In this document: positions 17,904-26,338 of the stretch, one piece after another
Position numbering within the stretch: position 1 is the first letter of the stretch
How the letters are laid out: each line of letters starts with the position of its first letter
DNA from: Aliisedimentitalea scapharcae
GTDB lineage: Bacteria; Pseudomonadota; Alphaproteobacteria; Rhodobacterales; Rhodobacteraceae
Direction: 5' to 3'
Length of the DNA: 64,000 bases
NCBI RefSeq assembly: GCF_045277565.1
Contig: NZ_CP123584.1
Span: 3,720,001 to 3,784,000, forward strand
Program-made: the position numbers and the translations under genes
Notes under the pieces: model-generated
What the model was told of the DNA's origin: nothing
Seen by the model: the letters and a program-made list of their open reading frames with translations, nothing else
Databases searched by the model: none

Positions 17904-18244
17904 GCCGCGTCTCCCGTGAAGATGTCATAGGCCTTGAGCGCCTTGGCGCTATAGGCATAGGCAGGACCGCCGCCCATGTAGGTGGCCATGGCCAATGCCT
18001 CGCATAATTCGTCCCGTGTGGCACCCAATCGCACCAGGGATCGCACGTGAAAGCCGATGCAACTGTCACATTTCGTGGCAATGGCAATGCCCAGCGCCAT
18101 GAACTCCTTGGTCTTTTCGCTAAGCGCGCCATTTGTCTTGGCCGCCTTGCCCATCATGCCAAATCCCTTGACGGTCTCTGGCACCTCCTTGGAATAGGTG
18201 GCGATATTGGCCTCGGTTTCGGCCATGAAATCTTTCCAGTCCAT
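17900..18244 (-). CDS. Carboxymuconolactone decarboxylase (CMD)-family protein
   Basis: 114 aa from ATG at 18244, which has a GGAGAAG ribosome site; an upstream extension of the frame is not supported. It holds the complete AhpD-type motif KCDSCIGFHV (C-x-x-C-x-x-x-H) near residue 55 and the GATRDELCEAL segment, as in short CMD proteins that act as thiol peroxidases. It overlaps the next gene by 4 nt. Its place behind an ABC importer suggests a role in handling the imported compound or accompanying oxidative stress, but this is inference. Confidence 0.83.
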   Translation of the reverse strand: MDWKDFMAETEANIATYSKEVPETVKGFGMMGKAAKTNGALSEKTKEFMALGIAIATKCDSCIGFHVRSLVRLGATRDELCEALAMATYMGGGPAYAYSAKALKAYDIFTGDAA

Positions 18245-18305
18245 TGTCTTCTCCGTTCGCTTCACACGCAGCCCGACATCGGGTGTTCGGACTGCGCAGA
18301 GTTTC

Positions 18306-19067
18306 CTACCCGCGTTCATCTGCCCCCATGCGCCGTTCCAGCCAGCGCACACCGGCGCTGATGATCAGGACCAGCACCAGATATTCAAAGATGAGCAGCG
18401 TATAGATTTCCAGCGGGCGATATTCGGTCACCACCAATTCGTTTGCGCGCCGGGTCAGCTCCTGCATCCCGATCACGGACGCAAAGGCGCTCATCTTGAC
18501 GATATAGATGAACTGATTGGCCAGCGGTGGCAGGATGCGCCGGATCGCCTGGGGCAGGATCACATAGCGCATGGTTTGCAAATAGTTCAGCCCGATGGTC
18601 TGGGCCGCCTCGGTTTGTCCTTTGGCAATCGACTGGATCCCGGCGCGATAGATTTCGGCCGTAAAGGCACTATCGGAAATCGCCAGCGTGATGATCGCCC
18701 CCCAAAATGGGTCAATCGGGATGTTCAACCCCATCGACTGGAACACGATCGGCAGGCCGTAAAACACCCAGAACAACATCGGCAACAGCGGGATGGCGCG
18801 TACGAATTCGACATAGACCCGGTTAAACATCCGAATTTGCCACCGCGTCGATAACCCCGGCAGCGCCACCACAAGCCCCAGACCGATCGAGACCACGGCC
18901 GCGATCACGGAAATTAGGATGGTGTCACCAATACCCGAAACCAGAAATTTCACATTGATCCAACCGGACGGTTTGGTCGGGTCGATCACGTACCAGCCCC
19001 AGGTCCCCGAGCTGGAACACCCAGCCAAAGCCAACAAGGCAAGCGACAGGAAAATCCACTTTTTCAT
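18306..19067 (-). CDS. Amino-acid-type ABC transporter permease with lipoprotein-like N-terminus
   Basis: 253 aa from ATG at 19067 with GAGAAG upstream. The body is a HisM/GlnP-type permease: membrane helices plus the EAA loop (EAAQTIGLNYLQTMRYVILPQAIRRI cut here at its ends). Oddly, the N-terminus is MKKWIFLSLALLALAGCSSS, which reads as a lipoprotein signal with a LAGC lipobox, before about 20 polar residues and the first true permease helix. It may be lipid-anchored as well as integral, or the leader may simply act as an extra helix. It forms an importer with the ATPase 13 nt upstream and the divergent binding protein. Confidence 0.88.
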   Translation of the reverse strand: MKKWIFLSLALLALAGCSSSGTWGWYVIDPTKPSGWINVKFLVSGIGDTILISVIAAVVSIGLGLVVALPGLSTRWQIRMFNRVYVEFVRAIPLLPMLFWVFYGLPIVFQSMGLNIPIDPFWGAIITLAISDSAFTAEIYRAGIQSIAKGQTEAAQTIGLNYLQTMRYVILPQAIRRILPPLANQFIYIVKMSAFASVIGMQELTRRANELVVTEYRPLEIYTLLIFEYLVLVLIISAGVRWLERRMGADERG

Positions 19068-19080
19068 GATTGTCTTCTCC

Positions 19081-19821
19081 TCAGTGCTGCAGGATCTGGG
19101 ACAGGAACTTCTGACACCGCTCGGATCGCGGAGCGCCAAAGAACTCATCCGGAGGGCCCTGTTCGACGATTTCTCCGGCGTCCATAAAGACCATGTTGTC
19201 AGCAACTTTGCGGGCAAAGCCCATCTCGTGCGTGACCACAACCATAGTCATCCCGTCATCCGCCAACCCGACCATCACGTCGAGCACTTCAGAGATCATT
19301 TCGGGGTCCAGCGCCGAAGTCGGCTCGTCAAACAACAGCACCTTGGGCTCCATGCACAGCGACCGGGCGATGGCCACCCGCTGCTGCTGACCACCCGACA
19401 GCTGCCCCGGACGCTTTTTCGCCTGATCCGGGATATGCACTCGTTCCAGATAATGCATGGCCTTGGCTTCGGCCTCGGATTTGGAGAGCCCGCGGGCCTT
19501 GATCGGCCCCAACATCAGGTTCTCCAGCACCGTGAGGTGCGGAAACAGGTTGAACTGTTGAAATACCATGCCGACCTCGGACCGGATCGCCGCCACCGAT
19601 TGCGGATCATTGGTCAGTTCGATGCCATCGACCCGAATCGTTCCCTTCTGATGTTCTTCCAGCCGGTTGATGCAGCGCACTACTGTCGATTTCCCGGACC
19701 CCGAGGGGCCGCAGATCACAACCTTTTCACCGGATCCTATGGATAGATTGATATCCTTGAGCACATGAAATGTGCCATACCACTTGTTGACTCCAACAAG
19801 CTCGATTGCTGTCTGCGCCAT
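19081..19821 (-). CDS. Polar amino-acid ABC transporter ATP-binding protein
   Basis: 246 aa from ATG at 19821. It has Walker A GPSGSGKST, the Q-loop MVFQQFNLFPHLTVLEN, signature LSGGQQQR, Walker B VLLFDEPTSALDPE and the switch histidine in VVVTHEMGFA. The HLTVLENLMLGPIK stretch is typical of GlnQ/HisP-type ATPases. It is the first gene of a leftward operon (ATPase, permease, CMD, AhpD-like) and is divergent from the binding-protein gene. Confidence 0.93.
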   Translation of the reverse strand: MAQTAIELVGVNKWYGTFHVLKDINLSIGSGEKVVICGPSGSGKSTVVRCINRLEEHQKGTIRVDGIELTNDPQSVAAIRSEVGMVFQQFNLFPHLTVLENLMLGPIKARGLSKSEAEAKAMHYLERVHIPDQAKKRPGQLSGGQQQRVAIARSLCMEPKVLLFDEPTSALDPEMISEVLDVMVGLADDGMTMVVVTHEMGFARKVADNMVFMDAGEIVEQGPPDEFFGAPRSERCQKFLSQILQH

Positions 19822-19863
19822 CGAATTCCCCCTGTTTCGCGCGTCACGCATCAAAAAATGCGC

Positions 19864-19892
19864 AAAATTTTCTCCGTGAGAAAAATTTTTCT
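19864..19892. promoter_or_regulatory. AT-rich dyad between divergent ABC transporter genes
   Basis: AAAATTTTCTC-CGT-GAGAAAAATTTT forms arms that match except for one extra A, and the overlapping AGAAAAATTTTTCT is itself a perfect palindrome. It sits in the 159-nt divergent promoter region and is a probable operator; no regulator gene is adjacent. Confidence 0.45.
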
Positions 19893-19980
19893 TGAGATTA
19901 ACTGCGGGAATGCCGTTAAATCAAGGAACAATCGAACTATAATCAAAAGCGAACAGACAACACCAACAGGGGAGTCACCA

Positions 19981-20751
19981 ATGAAACGAATTTTCAAGGC
20001 AGCCGCAGTCGCGGTTCTGGGCCTGACTTTGTCAGGTGCCGCACAGGCACAATCGGCACTGAACGAAATCCTGGATACGGGCGTGCTCAAGATCGGGACC
20101 ACGGGTGACTGGAACCCGATGACGCTGCGCGATCCGGCGACAAACAGCTACAAAGGCTTCGACATCGACATCATGAATGAGCTGGCCAAAGATCTGGGTG
20201 TCGAAATCGAATTCGTGCCAACCGACTGGAAAACTCTGGTCAACGGCGTTGTGGCCGGAAAATACCACATGACCGGCTCGGCTTCGATTTCTCCCCCGCG
20301 AATGAAGGTGGCCGGTTTCTCGGAAAGCTACATTTCCGTAGAGCTGTACCCGTTCACCACCAAGGAGAAAGCTGGAAACTTTGACGGGTATGACAGCATC
20401 AACCAACCCGGTGTCAAAGTGGCAACCACGCTGGGAACGACGTTTGAAAAACGCGTGCGCGAATGGTTCCCCAATGCCGACATCAAGGTGGTCGAAGCCC
20501 CGGCGCGCGGCTTTCAGGAAGTGCTGGCCGGTCGGGCCGATGTGTTCATCACCTCGAATATCGAAGGATCGACCCTTGAACAGAAATTCCCTGTGACCCG
20601 CGTCCCCGGAACCGGCCCACGGTCGCCATCGCCCATCGCGATGTTGTTGCCCCAGGCCGATCAGGTGTGGATCAATTACGTGAACAATTGGGTCAAAGTG
20701 AAAAAGGCCCAAGGGTTCTTTGAAACCACCAAGGCGAACTGGGGTCTGTGA
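19981..20751 (+). CDS. Amino-acid-type ABC transporter substrate-binding protein
   Basis: 256 aa from ATG at 19981 with a GGGGAG ribosome site. A Sec signal peptide (MKRIFKAAAVAVLGLTLSGAAQAQ) is cleaved about residue 23. The mature family-3 solute-binding fold is seen in LKIGTTGDWNPM, YKGFDIDIMNELAKDL and ASISPPRMKVAGFSESY. Some relatives are cyclohexadienyl dehydratases, but the ABC neighbours favour a polar or aromatic amino-acid-like ligand. It is transcribed away from its ATPase and permease. Confidence 0.9.
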   Translation: MKRIFKAAAVAVLGLTLSGAAQAQSALNEILDTGVLKIGTTGDWNPMTLRDPATNSYKGFDIDIMNELAKDLGVEIEFVPTDWKTLVNGVVAGKYHMTGSASISPPRMKVAGFSESYISVELYPFTTKEKAGNFDGYDSINQPGVKVATTLGTTFEKRVREWFPNADIKVVEAPARGFQEVLAGRADVFITSNIEGSTLEQKFPVTRVPGTGPRSPSPIAMLLPQADQVWINYVNNWVKVKKAQGFFETTKANWGL

Positions 20752-20770
20752 TCCTGGCCTTGTGATGATT

Positions 20771-20805
20771 GGGACCGCGCCCCGTTGCGCGGTCCATTTC
20801 GTTTT
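20771..20805 (+). terminator. Rho-independent terminator after the substrate-binding protein gene
   Basis: GGACCGCGC/GCGCGGTCC 9-bp stem with a 6-nt loop, followed by ATTTCGTTTT. It lies between the convergent binding-protein and GST genes. Confidence 0.75.
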
Positions 20806-21455
20806 CAGGAACGGGGTTTCAGACCGGACAGGCCCGGGTCAGTGTTCTTCAATGCCGCCCACGTCGAAACCCAGCCCCACCAGCGTGTCAGATTCGGGTA
20901 CTCTGCAAACAGCTCGCGCCCCTCTTTTGATTGCAGGAAATAGTCTATCATGGGGGCAAGATGGCAATCTGCCAACGTCGGCGCGCGCCCGCTCAGCACT
21001 CTGCTCTCCTCGGCAATGTCTTCCAACGCCGCCAACACACGCCGCGACCCTGCTACTCCTGTTGCGATCACCTGTGGATCCCCTTCCTCTCCTACGAGCG
21101 GACGAAAGACCGAATGCGAAAACACCTGTCGAACCAGCGGAACATAGCCATAACTGTCCACAATCGCCATGACCTGATCCATGCGCGCCTGGGCCATCGG
21201 GTCGTCAGGTTGCAACCCGACGCCGGCAAAGGCGTTGTCCACATAACGGGTAATGGCCCCGGTTTCAAAAAGAGAGAATGCATCATGTTCCAGAACCGGC
21301 ACCCGGCCAAAGGGATGCCGCCGCAGATGATCATCAGTCAGATCCGTGAAAGGATCAACTTCGACAGTCGCAACTGCGACCTGCTTTGCGGACAGGACCA
21401 TGCGGACAATTCTGGAATAGACGCTGTAGCGATAGCTGTGCAGTCGAACACTCAT
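20805..21455 (-). CDS. Glutathione S-transferase family protein
   Basis: 216 aa from ATG at 21455. The N-terminal thioredoxin-like half reads MSVRLHSYRYSVYSRIVRM with the cis-proline region FGRVPVLEHDAFSLFETGAI, and the C-terminal helical half has LSGRAPTLADCHLAPMIDYF, the N-capping box common to GSTs. It is a single gene convergent with the binding-protein gene and divergent from the creatininase-family gene. The substrate cannot be read from the sequence. Confidence 0.87.
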   Translation of the reverse strand: MSVRLHSYRYSVYSRIVRMVLSAKQVAVATVEVDPFTDLTDDHLRRHPFGRVPVLEHDAFSLFETGAITRYVDNAFAGVGLQPDDPMAQARMDQVMAIVDSYGYVPLVRQVFSHSVFRPLVGEEGDPQVIATGVAGSRRVLAALEDIAEESRVLSGRAPTLADCHLAPMIDYFLQSKEGRELFAEYPNLTRWWGWVSTWAALKNTDPGLSGLKPRS

Positions 21456-21537
21456 CTCACGTCCGCCTCTCAAATTTATCCAAGCATCGCTCAAGGATAG
21501 ACGCAGATGCCAACAAAACAAAGACAGGAGCGGTAAC

Positions 21538-22275
21538 ATGTTACTCAGTCGCATGACCTGGCAACAGGTCGACGCCCATGTGAAATCCGGTGGCGGTATC
21601 GTTTTGCCCATGGGATCAACGGAACAACATGGCCCCATGGGAATGATTGGCACCGACACGATCTGTGCCCAGGCGCTGGCCGAACGGGCCGCCGACATCT
21701 GCGGGGCCATCTGTGCGCCGCCTCTGGCCTATACGCCTGCCCCATTCAACATGGGGTTTGCGGGGACCATGTCATTGTCTGCGGACCTGTTTCAGGCCAT
21801 GGCCCGTGAGCTGTTGGAAGGGCTGCAATCCCAGGGTTTCACCCGGATCTATGTTGTGAACGGGCATGGTGCCAATCTGGCACCGATGCGGACAGCGGCC
21901 ACTGGGCTGACTGCCCGCGTTCAAATTCGCAGCTGGTGGGATTTCGAACCGGTCAACCTGTTGCGGCGTCAATGGTACGGCGCATGGGAGGGGATGCATG
22001 CCACCCCATCCGAAATTGCCATCACCCAATCGCTGTTTCACGTCCTGCCCACCGGTGATGCCGCAGACCCTCCCGAACAATTGAGCGCGGAATTCATCGC
22101 CGCCCATGCCGGCGACCGCCATGGGCCGCCGCAGGAACACCGCGCCCAGTTTCCAGATGGGCGGGTGGGGTCGCATTCGGCGTTGGCCTGCCCGGAACAT
22201 GGCGACGCACTGATCGCCGCTGCCACCCAGGCCATTGCCGAAGACATGCGCGGCTTCTTCAATCTGGAAGGTTGA
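21538..22275 (+). CDS. Creatininase-family amidohydrolase
   Basis: 245 aa with a GACAGGAG ribosome site. Metal-site motifs of the creatinine amidohydrolase family are present: LPMGSTEQHGPMG (E and H ligands), GTDT, and YVVNGHGANLAPM; HATPSEIA supplies a further acidic residue. Family members hydrolyse creatinine or act on cyclic amides, as in mycofactocin and flavin biosynthesis. The last 17 nt overlap the end of the convergent MaoC gene. No creatinase is adjacent, though a creatinase-like protein lies at 47354. Confidence 0.87.
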   Translation: MLLSRMTWQQVDAHVKSGGGIVLPMGSTEQHGPMGMIGTDTICAQALAERAADICGAICAPPLAYTPAPFNMGFAGTMSLSADLFQAMARELLEGLQSQGFTRIYVVNGHGANLAPMRTAATGLTARVQIRSWWDFEPVNLLRRQWYGAWEGMHATPSEIAITQSLFHVLPTGDAADPPEQLSAEFIAAHAGDRHGPPQEHRAQFPDGRVGSHSALACPEHGDALIAAATQAIAEDMRGFFNLEG

Positions 22276-22735
22276 CCGCCAGGTGGGATGGTTTGCGCCG
22301 CATGAATGCGGCCCGGTCGCAGGTCGCAACCAGAACCCCATCCTGATTAAAGGCCTGGTGCAGGAAGTGCACAATCCCTGCTTCGGGGCGCGATCCGCTG
22401 TCGCGGCAATCCTTCACGGTGGTCCGCACTCTCAAAGTGTCGCCCTGAAACACCGGGGCAGGAAAGCGCACATCGCTCATCCCCAGATTGGCGATGGTCG
22501 TCCCCAGCGTGGTTTCATTCACCGTGATCCCGATCATCACCCCCAGGGTGAAGATCGAATTGACCAGTGGGCGGCCAAATTCGGTGCCCTCAGCAAAATG
22601 GCGGTCGATGTGCAGGGGCTGCGAATTAAAGGTCATCGCGCAAAACATCATATTGTCGGATTCCGTGATGGTTCGGGTGATCGCGTGATCAAACACCATC
22701 CCCGGATGAAACTCTTCGAACCAGAGGCCGGCCAT
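22259..22735 (-). CDS. MaoC-family hot-dog hydratase/dehydratase
   Basis: 158 aa. The hydratase-2 type motif is visible as MTFNSQPLHIDRHFAEGTEFGRPL (D and H pair of R-specific enoyl-CoA hydratases; about residues 34-57, quoted here in part as NSQPLHID), then VNSIFTLG. It lies 3 nt downstream of the biotin-carboxylase gene, in the same leftward operon as the carboxyltransferase. In this setting it likely hydrates the carboxylated enoyl-CoA, the step done by AUH/LiuC in classical leucine degradation. Confidence 0.83.
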   Translation of the reverse strand: MAGLWFEEFHPGMVFDHAITRTITESDNMMFCAMTFNSQPLHIDRHFAEGTEFGRPLVNSIFTLGVMIGITVNETTLGTTIANLGMSDVRFPAPVFQGDTLRVRTTVKDCRDSGSRPEAGIVHFLHQAFNQDGVLVATCDRAAFMRRKPSHLAVNLPD

Positions 22736-22738
22736 GGG

Positions 22739-24721
22739 TTACGCTCCTTTGGTGATGTCGATGCGAATCAGAATCTCTCCGGCATCGACGGTTGCGCCCG
22801 GTTCACAGGCGATGGCTGACACGACACCATCGGCCATGGCCTTTAGCTCCATCAGCAGTTTCATTGATTCCAACACCACCACAGTTTCCCCCTTTTGCAC
22901 GACCTTTCCGACAGCAACAGGCAGGTCGGCCACCAGCCCCGGTATGGGCGCAACAATGCGATCCGGGGCCGTATCCGTTGTTGATCGGGTCGCCAAACGC
23001 AGATCTCCGGCCAACGACAGCCTGTGGCTGGTATCGAACGCGGGGCTCCACAGCCAGATTTCCGTACCCGTGTCAAATACGCCATACCGGCTGGAAAAAC
23101 CGTTTTCGATGACATTCATCTCTGTCGCACTGGCGCGCGTGATCAGACAGGAAACCGTCCCCTCGCGAGAGGTCACTTCGAATTGTCCCTGTCGCCCGCG
23201 GATTTCGACCGCGGCATCGGGCGCATCGGTCTCCAAATATTGGGCACAAGCCGGCTGCCCCGCCTGATCCAACAAACGCATTCCACCCAGTCCGTACCAC
23301 GGCGACGTGCCCGACGGCTGTGCGGAATGGCGCGCCAGAGCGGCCAGCCTGGTTGTTTGCGCGGCTGGCGCAGCCCAACCATCCGGCCATTGCGCGGCAA
23401 TGAACCCGGTGGTGGCGCACCCTTGGGCGAACGCATCCCTGGCCAGCGCGTCCCGAAGAAACAGCCTGTTGGTCCCGAGCCCGGCCACGCCGGTCCGCTC
23501 CAGCCCCCGGATCAGCGATTTGCGTGCGCTGTCGCGGTCGGGGCCATGGGCGATCAGCTTGGCAATCATGGAATCGTAATGGCTGGCGACAACCGACCCA
23601 GTCTGAACCCCGCTGTCGCATCGCAGGCCCGGATCCGGTGCCCAATGCAGGATCTCTCCGGTTTGGGGTCTGAACCCCAAGGCCGCGTCCTCGGCAGTGA
23701 GCCGGGCTTCGATCGCATGGCCGCAGCACCGGATATCGGCCTGTGTCAGCCCCAAAGGCTGACCCGCAGCAACCCGCAACTGCTGTTCCACCAGGTCCAG
23801 GCCCGTCACTTCTTCGGTCACGGTGTGTTCCACCTGCAACCGCGTGTTCATTTCCAGAAAATGGTAGGCTTCGGTTTCACCCTCCATGACAAATTCCACG
23901 GTGCCCGCGCTGTCATACCCGATCTCGCGCCCCAATCGCAGCGCCGCATCGAACATCGCATCGCGTGTGGTAGCGCTCAGATTCGGGGCCGGTGCCTCTT
24001 CGAGCAGCTTCTGGTGATTGCGTTGCACCGAACAATCGCGCTCATGCAGGTGCAGCAGATTGCCATGTTTGTCGCCCAACAGCTGCACTTCGATGTGGCG
24101 CGGGTTTTGCACCAGCTTTTCGATCATCAACCGCCCCTCGCCAAAGGCGCGTTCGGATTCGGCGCGCGCCGATTTAATGGCGTCAGCCAATCCCCCCGGA
24201 TCATGGACCACGCGCATGCCTTTGCCCCCACCCCCGGCGCTGGCCTTTATCATGACCGGCAGACCAATGTCATGCGCGGCGGCGATCAGAGTCTCGTCGC
24301 GTTGATCCGCGCCTGCATAGCCCGGAAGACAGGGCACGCCAGCGGCCAAGGCCACGGCTTTGGCTTCGATTTTGGCCCCCATGATACGGATCGCATGGGG
24401 GTGAGGTCCAACCCAGATCAGCCCGGCTTGGACACAGGCTTCGGCCAGGTCGGGGCGTTCCGACAAGAAGCCATATCCGGGATGGAGCGCCTGGGCACTG
24501 CTGGTCTGTGCGGCCGCGATGATCCGATCCACCCGCAGATAACTGTCCCGCGCCGCAGCCCCCCCGATATGCACAGAGGTGTCCGCCAGTTGCACATGCA
24601 AGGCGTCCCGGTCCGCGTCCGAATAAACCGCAACCGTTCGGATCCCCATCGCCCGCGCCGTGCGCATGATCCGACAGGCAATTTCGCCGCGATTGGCGAT
24701 CAGCAATGTGTCAAACATCAT
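22739..24721 (-). CDS. Acyl-CoA carboxylase alpha subunit (biotin carboxylase plus BCCP)
   Basis: 660 aa starting at the first of two ATG codons. The biotin-carboxylase half has LIANRGEIACRIMRTAR, the ATP-grasp glycine loop KASAGGGGKGMR and EMNTRLQVEHTVTEE; a BCCP domain ends the protein with the biotinylation site ESMKLLMEL near residue 620. The MKL in place of MKM is seen in 3-methylcrotonyl-CoA-type carboxylases. Together with the beta subunit 6 nt upstream it would carboxylate a branched 2-enoyl-CoA or short acyl-CoA. The operon is divergent from an acyl-CoA dehydrogenase across a TetR-type operator. Confidence 0.92.
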   Translation of the reverse strand: MMFDTLLIANRGEIACRIMRTARAMGIRTVAVYSDADRDALHVQLADTSVHIGGAAARDSYLRVDRIIAAAQTSSAQALHPGYGFLSERPDLAEACVQAGLIWVGPHPHAIRIMGAKIEAKAVALAAGVPCLPGYAGADQRDETLIAAAHDIGLPVMIKASAGGGGKGMRVVHDPGGLADAIKSARAESERAFGEGRLMIEKLVQNPRHIEVQLLGDKHGNLLHLHERDCSVQRNHQKLLEEAPAPNLSATTRDAMFDAALRLGREIGYDSAGTVEFVMEGETEAYHFLEMNTRLQVEHTVTEEVTGLDLVEQQLRVAAGQPLGLTQADIRCCGHAIEARLTAEDAALGFRPQTGEILHWAPDPGLRCDSGVQTGSVVASHYDSMIAKLIAHGPDRDSARKSLIRGLERTGVAGLGTNRLFLRDALARDAFAQGCATTGFIAAQWPDGWAAPAAQTTRLAALARHSAQPSGTSPWYGLGGMRLLDQAGQPACAQYLETDAPDAAVEIRGRQGQFEVTSREGTVSCLITRASATEMNVIENGFSSRYGVFDTGTEIWLWSPAFDTSHRLSLAGDLRLATRSTTDTAPDRIVAPIPGLVADLPVAVGKVVQKGETVVVLESMKLLMELKAMADGVVSAIACEPGATVDAGEILIRIDITKGA

Positions 24722-24727
24722 GCGCCC

Positions 24728-26269
24728 TCACATCCGGTAAACTGGGCGCGGCCCGGTTTCGCGGGGCTCTGCTGCGGACAGCGCCAGGCATAACCCCATC
24801 ACATCTCGGGTCTGGTCCGGTTCGATAATCCCGTCATCCCACAGCCGCGCTGTGGCGTAATAGGGGTCGCTTTGTTCGGTGAACTGGGCCCGCGTGCGCC
24901 TGTCCAGCTCTGCGATCTCGTCCTTGGATGCGGGTGATTTCAGGCTGGCCCGGCGCAGGTCGGTGACCACCGTGGCTGCGACATCCGGGCTCATCGTGGC
25001 AATGCGCGCATTGGGCCAGGAGAACAGGAACCGGGGCCGAAACCCGCGCCCACACATTCCGTAGTTCCCAGCGCCATAGGAGCCGCCTGTGATCACGGTG
25101 TATTTTGGCACTCGCGCATTGGAAACCGCATAGACCAGCTTGGCCGAATGTTTGGCGATGCCACCGCGCTCGGCGTCAGTTCCGACCATGAAACCGGTGA
25201 TATTCTGCAAGAACAGCAAGGGTATATGGCGCTGATCACACAGTTCGATGAAATGCGCACCCTTGAGCGCACTTTCGGAAAACAACACCCCGTCATTGGC
25301 CAGGATTCCCACCGGATAGCCGTGGATATGGGCAAAACCACAGACCAGAGTCGCGCCATAATCGGGCTTGAATTCGGAAAAATCGCTGCCATCCACCAGG
25401 CTGCGGATCATGGCCCGCGTATCGGTGGGGCGTTTCAGGTCGATCTGAGCGAACTCTGCCGGTGTTCCGGCATCCGCTGCGGGGGGGGCTGACGCTTGTG
25501 GCGGATCACTGGGCATCCCTGGCTCGAGATATCCGACCAATTCGCGCAACTTGCGCAATGCGCCCTCTTCGTCCTCTGCCAGATGGTCACTGACCCCCGA
25601 CACATTGGTGTGCATCTCGGCCCCGCCCAAAGTGTTGCCGTCGACAACCTCGTTGATGGCTGCCTTGACGATGGGCGGGCCTCCCAGATGGATACGACCG
25701 GTCTCCCGCACCATGATCACCTGATCACTCAGCGCCGGAATATAGGCCCCACCCGCCGTGCATCCGCCAAATACCACGGAAATCTGTGGGATACCTGACG
25801 CCGACATCTGGCATTGCCGCCAGAATGCACCTCCAAAATGATCCTTGTCCGGGAAAACCCGATCCTGTTCGGGCAGAAACGCACCACCGCAATCCACCAG
25901 ATACAGACATGGCAACCGATGGGCCTGAGCGATTTCCTGGGCGCGCGCATGTTTGCGCACGGTTTCCGCAAAGAACGATCCGCCTTTGACCGTGGCGTCA
26001 TTGGCAATGATCATACAGGACCGCCCGCGCACCACGCCGATGCCGGTGACTATTCCGGCACCCGGAACCTCGCCGCCGTACATCCCGTACGCGGCCAGCG
26101 GTGACAGCTCGAGAAACGCTGTGGCCGGATCCAACAGAAATTCGATCCGGTCGCGCACAAACATCTTGCCGCGTTCTGCATGGCGGATGCGAAAACGCTC
26201 TCCGCCGCCCTGGGACGCGGCCCTGTGACGGCCGCGCAGGTCTGAAATCAGATCTGGAATGGTGGGCAT
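24728..26269 (-). CDS. Acyl-CoA carboxylase beta subunit (carboxyltransferase)
   Basis: 513 aa. The two crotonase-like halves carry GGSFFAETVRKHARAQEIA, FGGCTAGGAYIPALSDQ, NEVVDGNTLGGAEMH in the first, and FLQNITGFMVGTDAERGGIAK plus GSYGAGNYGMCGR in the second, an arrangement close to methylcrotonyl-CoA carboxylase beta (MccB/LiuB) and less like propionyl-CoA carboxylase. It is the first gene of the leftward operon (beta, alpha, MaoC). Confidence 0.92.
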   Translation of the reverse strand: MPTIPDLISDLRGRHRAASQGGGERFRIRHAERGKMFVRDRIEFLLDPATAFLELSPLAAYGMYGGEVPGAGIVTGIGVVRGRSCMIIANDATVKGGSFFAETVRKHARAQEIAQAHRLPCLYLVDCGGAFLPEQDRVFPDKDHFGGAFWRQCQMSASGIPQISVVFGGCTAGGAYIPALSDQVIMVRETGRIHLGGPPIVKAAINEVVDGNTLGGAEMHTNVSGVSDHLAEDEEGALRKLRELVGYLEPGMPSDPPQASAPPAADAGTPAEFAQIDLKRPTDTRAMIRSLVDGSDFSEFKPDYGATLVCGFAHIHGYPVGILANDGVLFSESALKGAHFIELCDQRHIPLLFLQNITGFMVGTDAERGGIAKHSAKLVYAVSNARVPKYTVITGGSYGAGNYGMCGRGFRPRFLFSWPNARIATMSPDVAATVVTDLRRASLKSPASKDEIAELDRRTRAQFTEQSDPYYATARLWDDGIIEPDQTRDVMGLCLALSAAEPRETGPRPVYRM

Positions 26270-26292
26270 GGCGTCCTCCCTTGATTTTCTAC

Positions 26293-26306
26293 CTAACGTC
26301 CGTTAG
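26293..26306. promoter_or_regulatory. TetR-type operator CTAACG-TC-CGTTAG
   Basis: A 14-nt inverted repeat in the 69-nt divergent promoter region between the carboxyltransferase and acyl-CoA dehydrogenase genes. Short compact palindromes of this form bind TetR dimers, and a TetR gene follows the dehydrogenase, so it should control both operons. Confidence 0.7.
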
Positions 26307-26338
26307 AAAATCTGTCAACAACCACAAAGAGACCAAAG

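Noticed and set aside
21538..22275. Creatinine degradation operon
   Set aside because: The creatininase-family gene stands alone here and its neighbours are GST and MaoC genes; the creatinase-like protein is 25 kb away with another regulator.
23024..24793. A 589-codon plus-strand frame opposite the biotin carboxylase
   Set aside because: Antisense of a strongly conserved enzyme; no domain seen.
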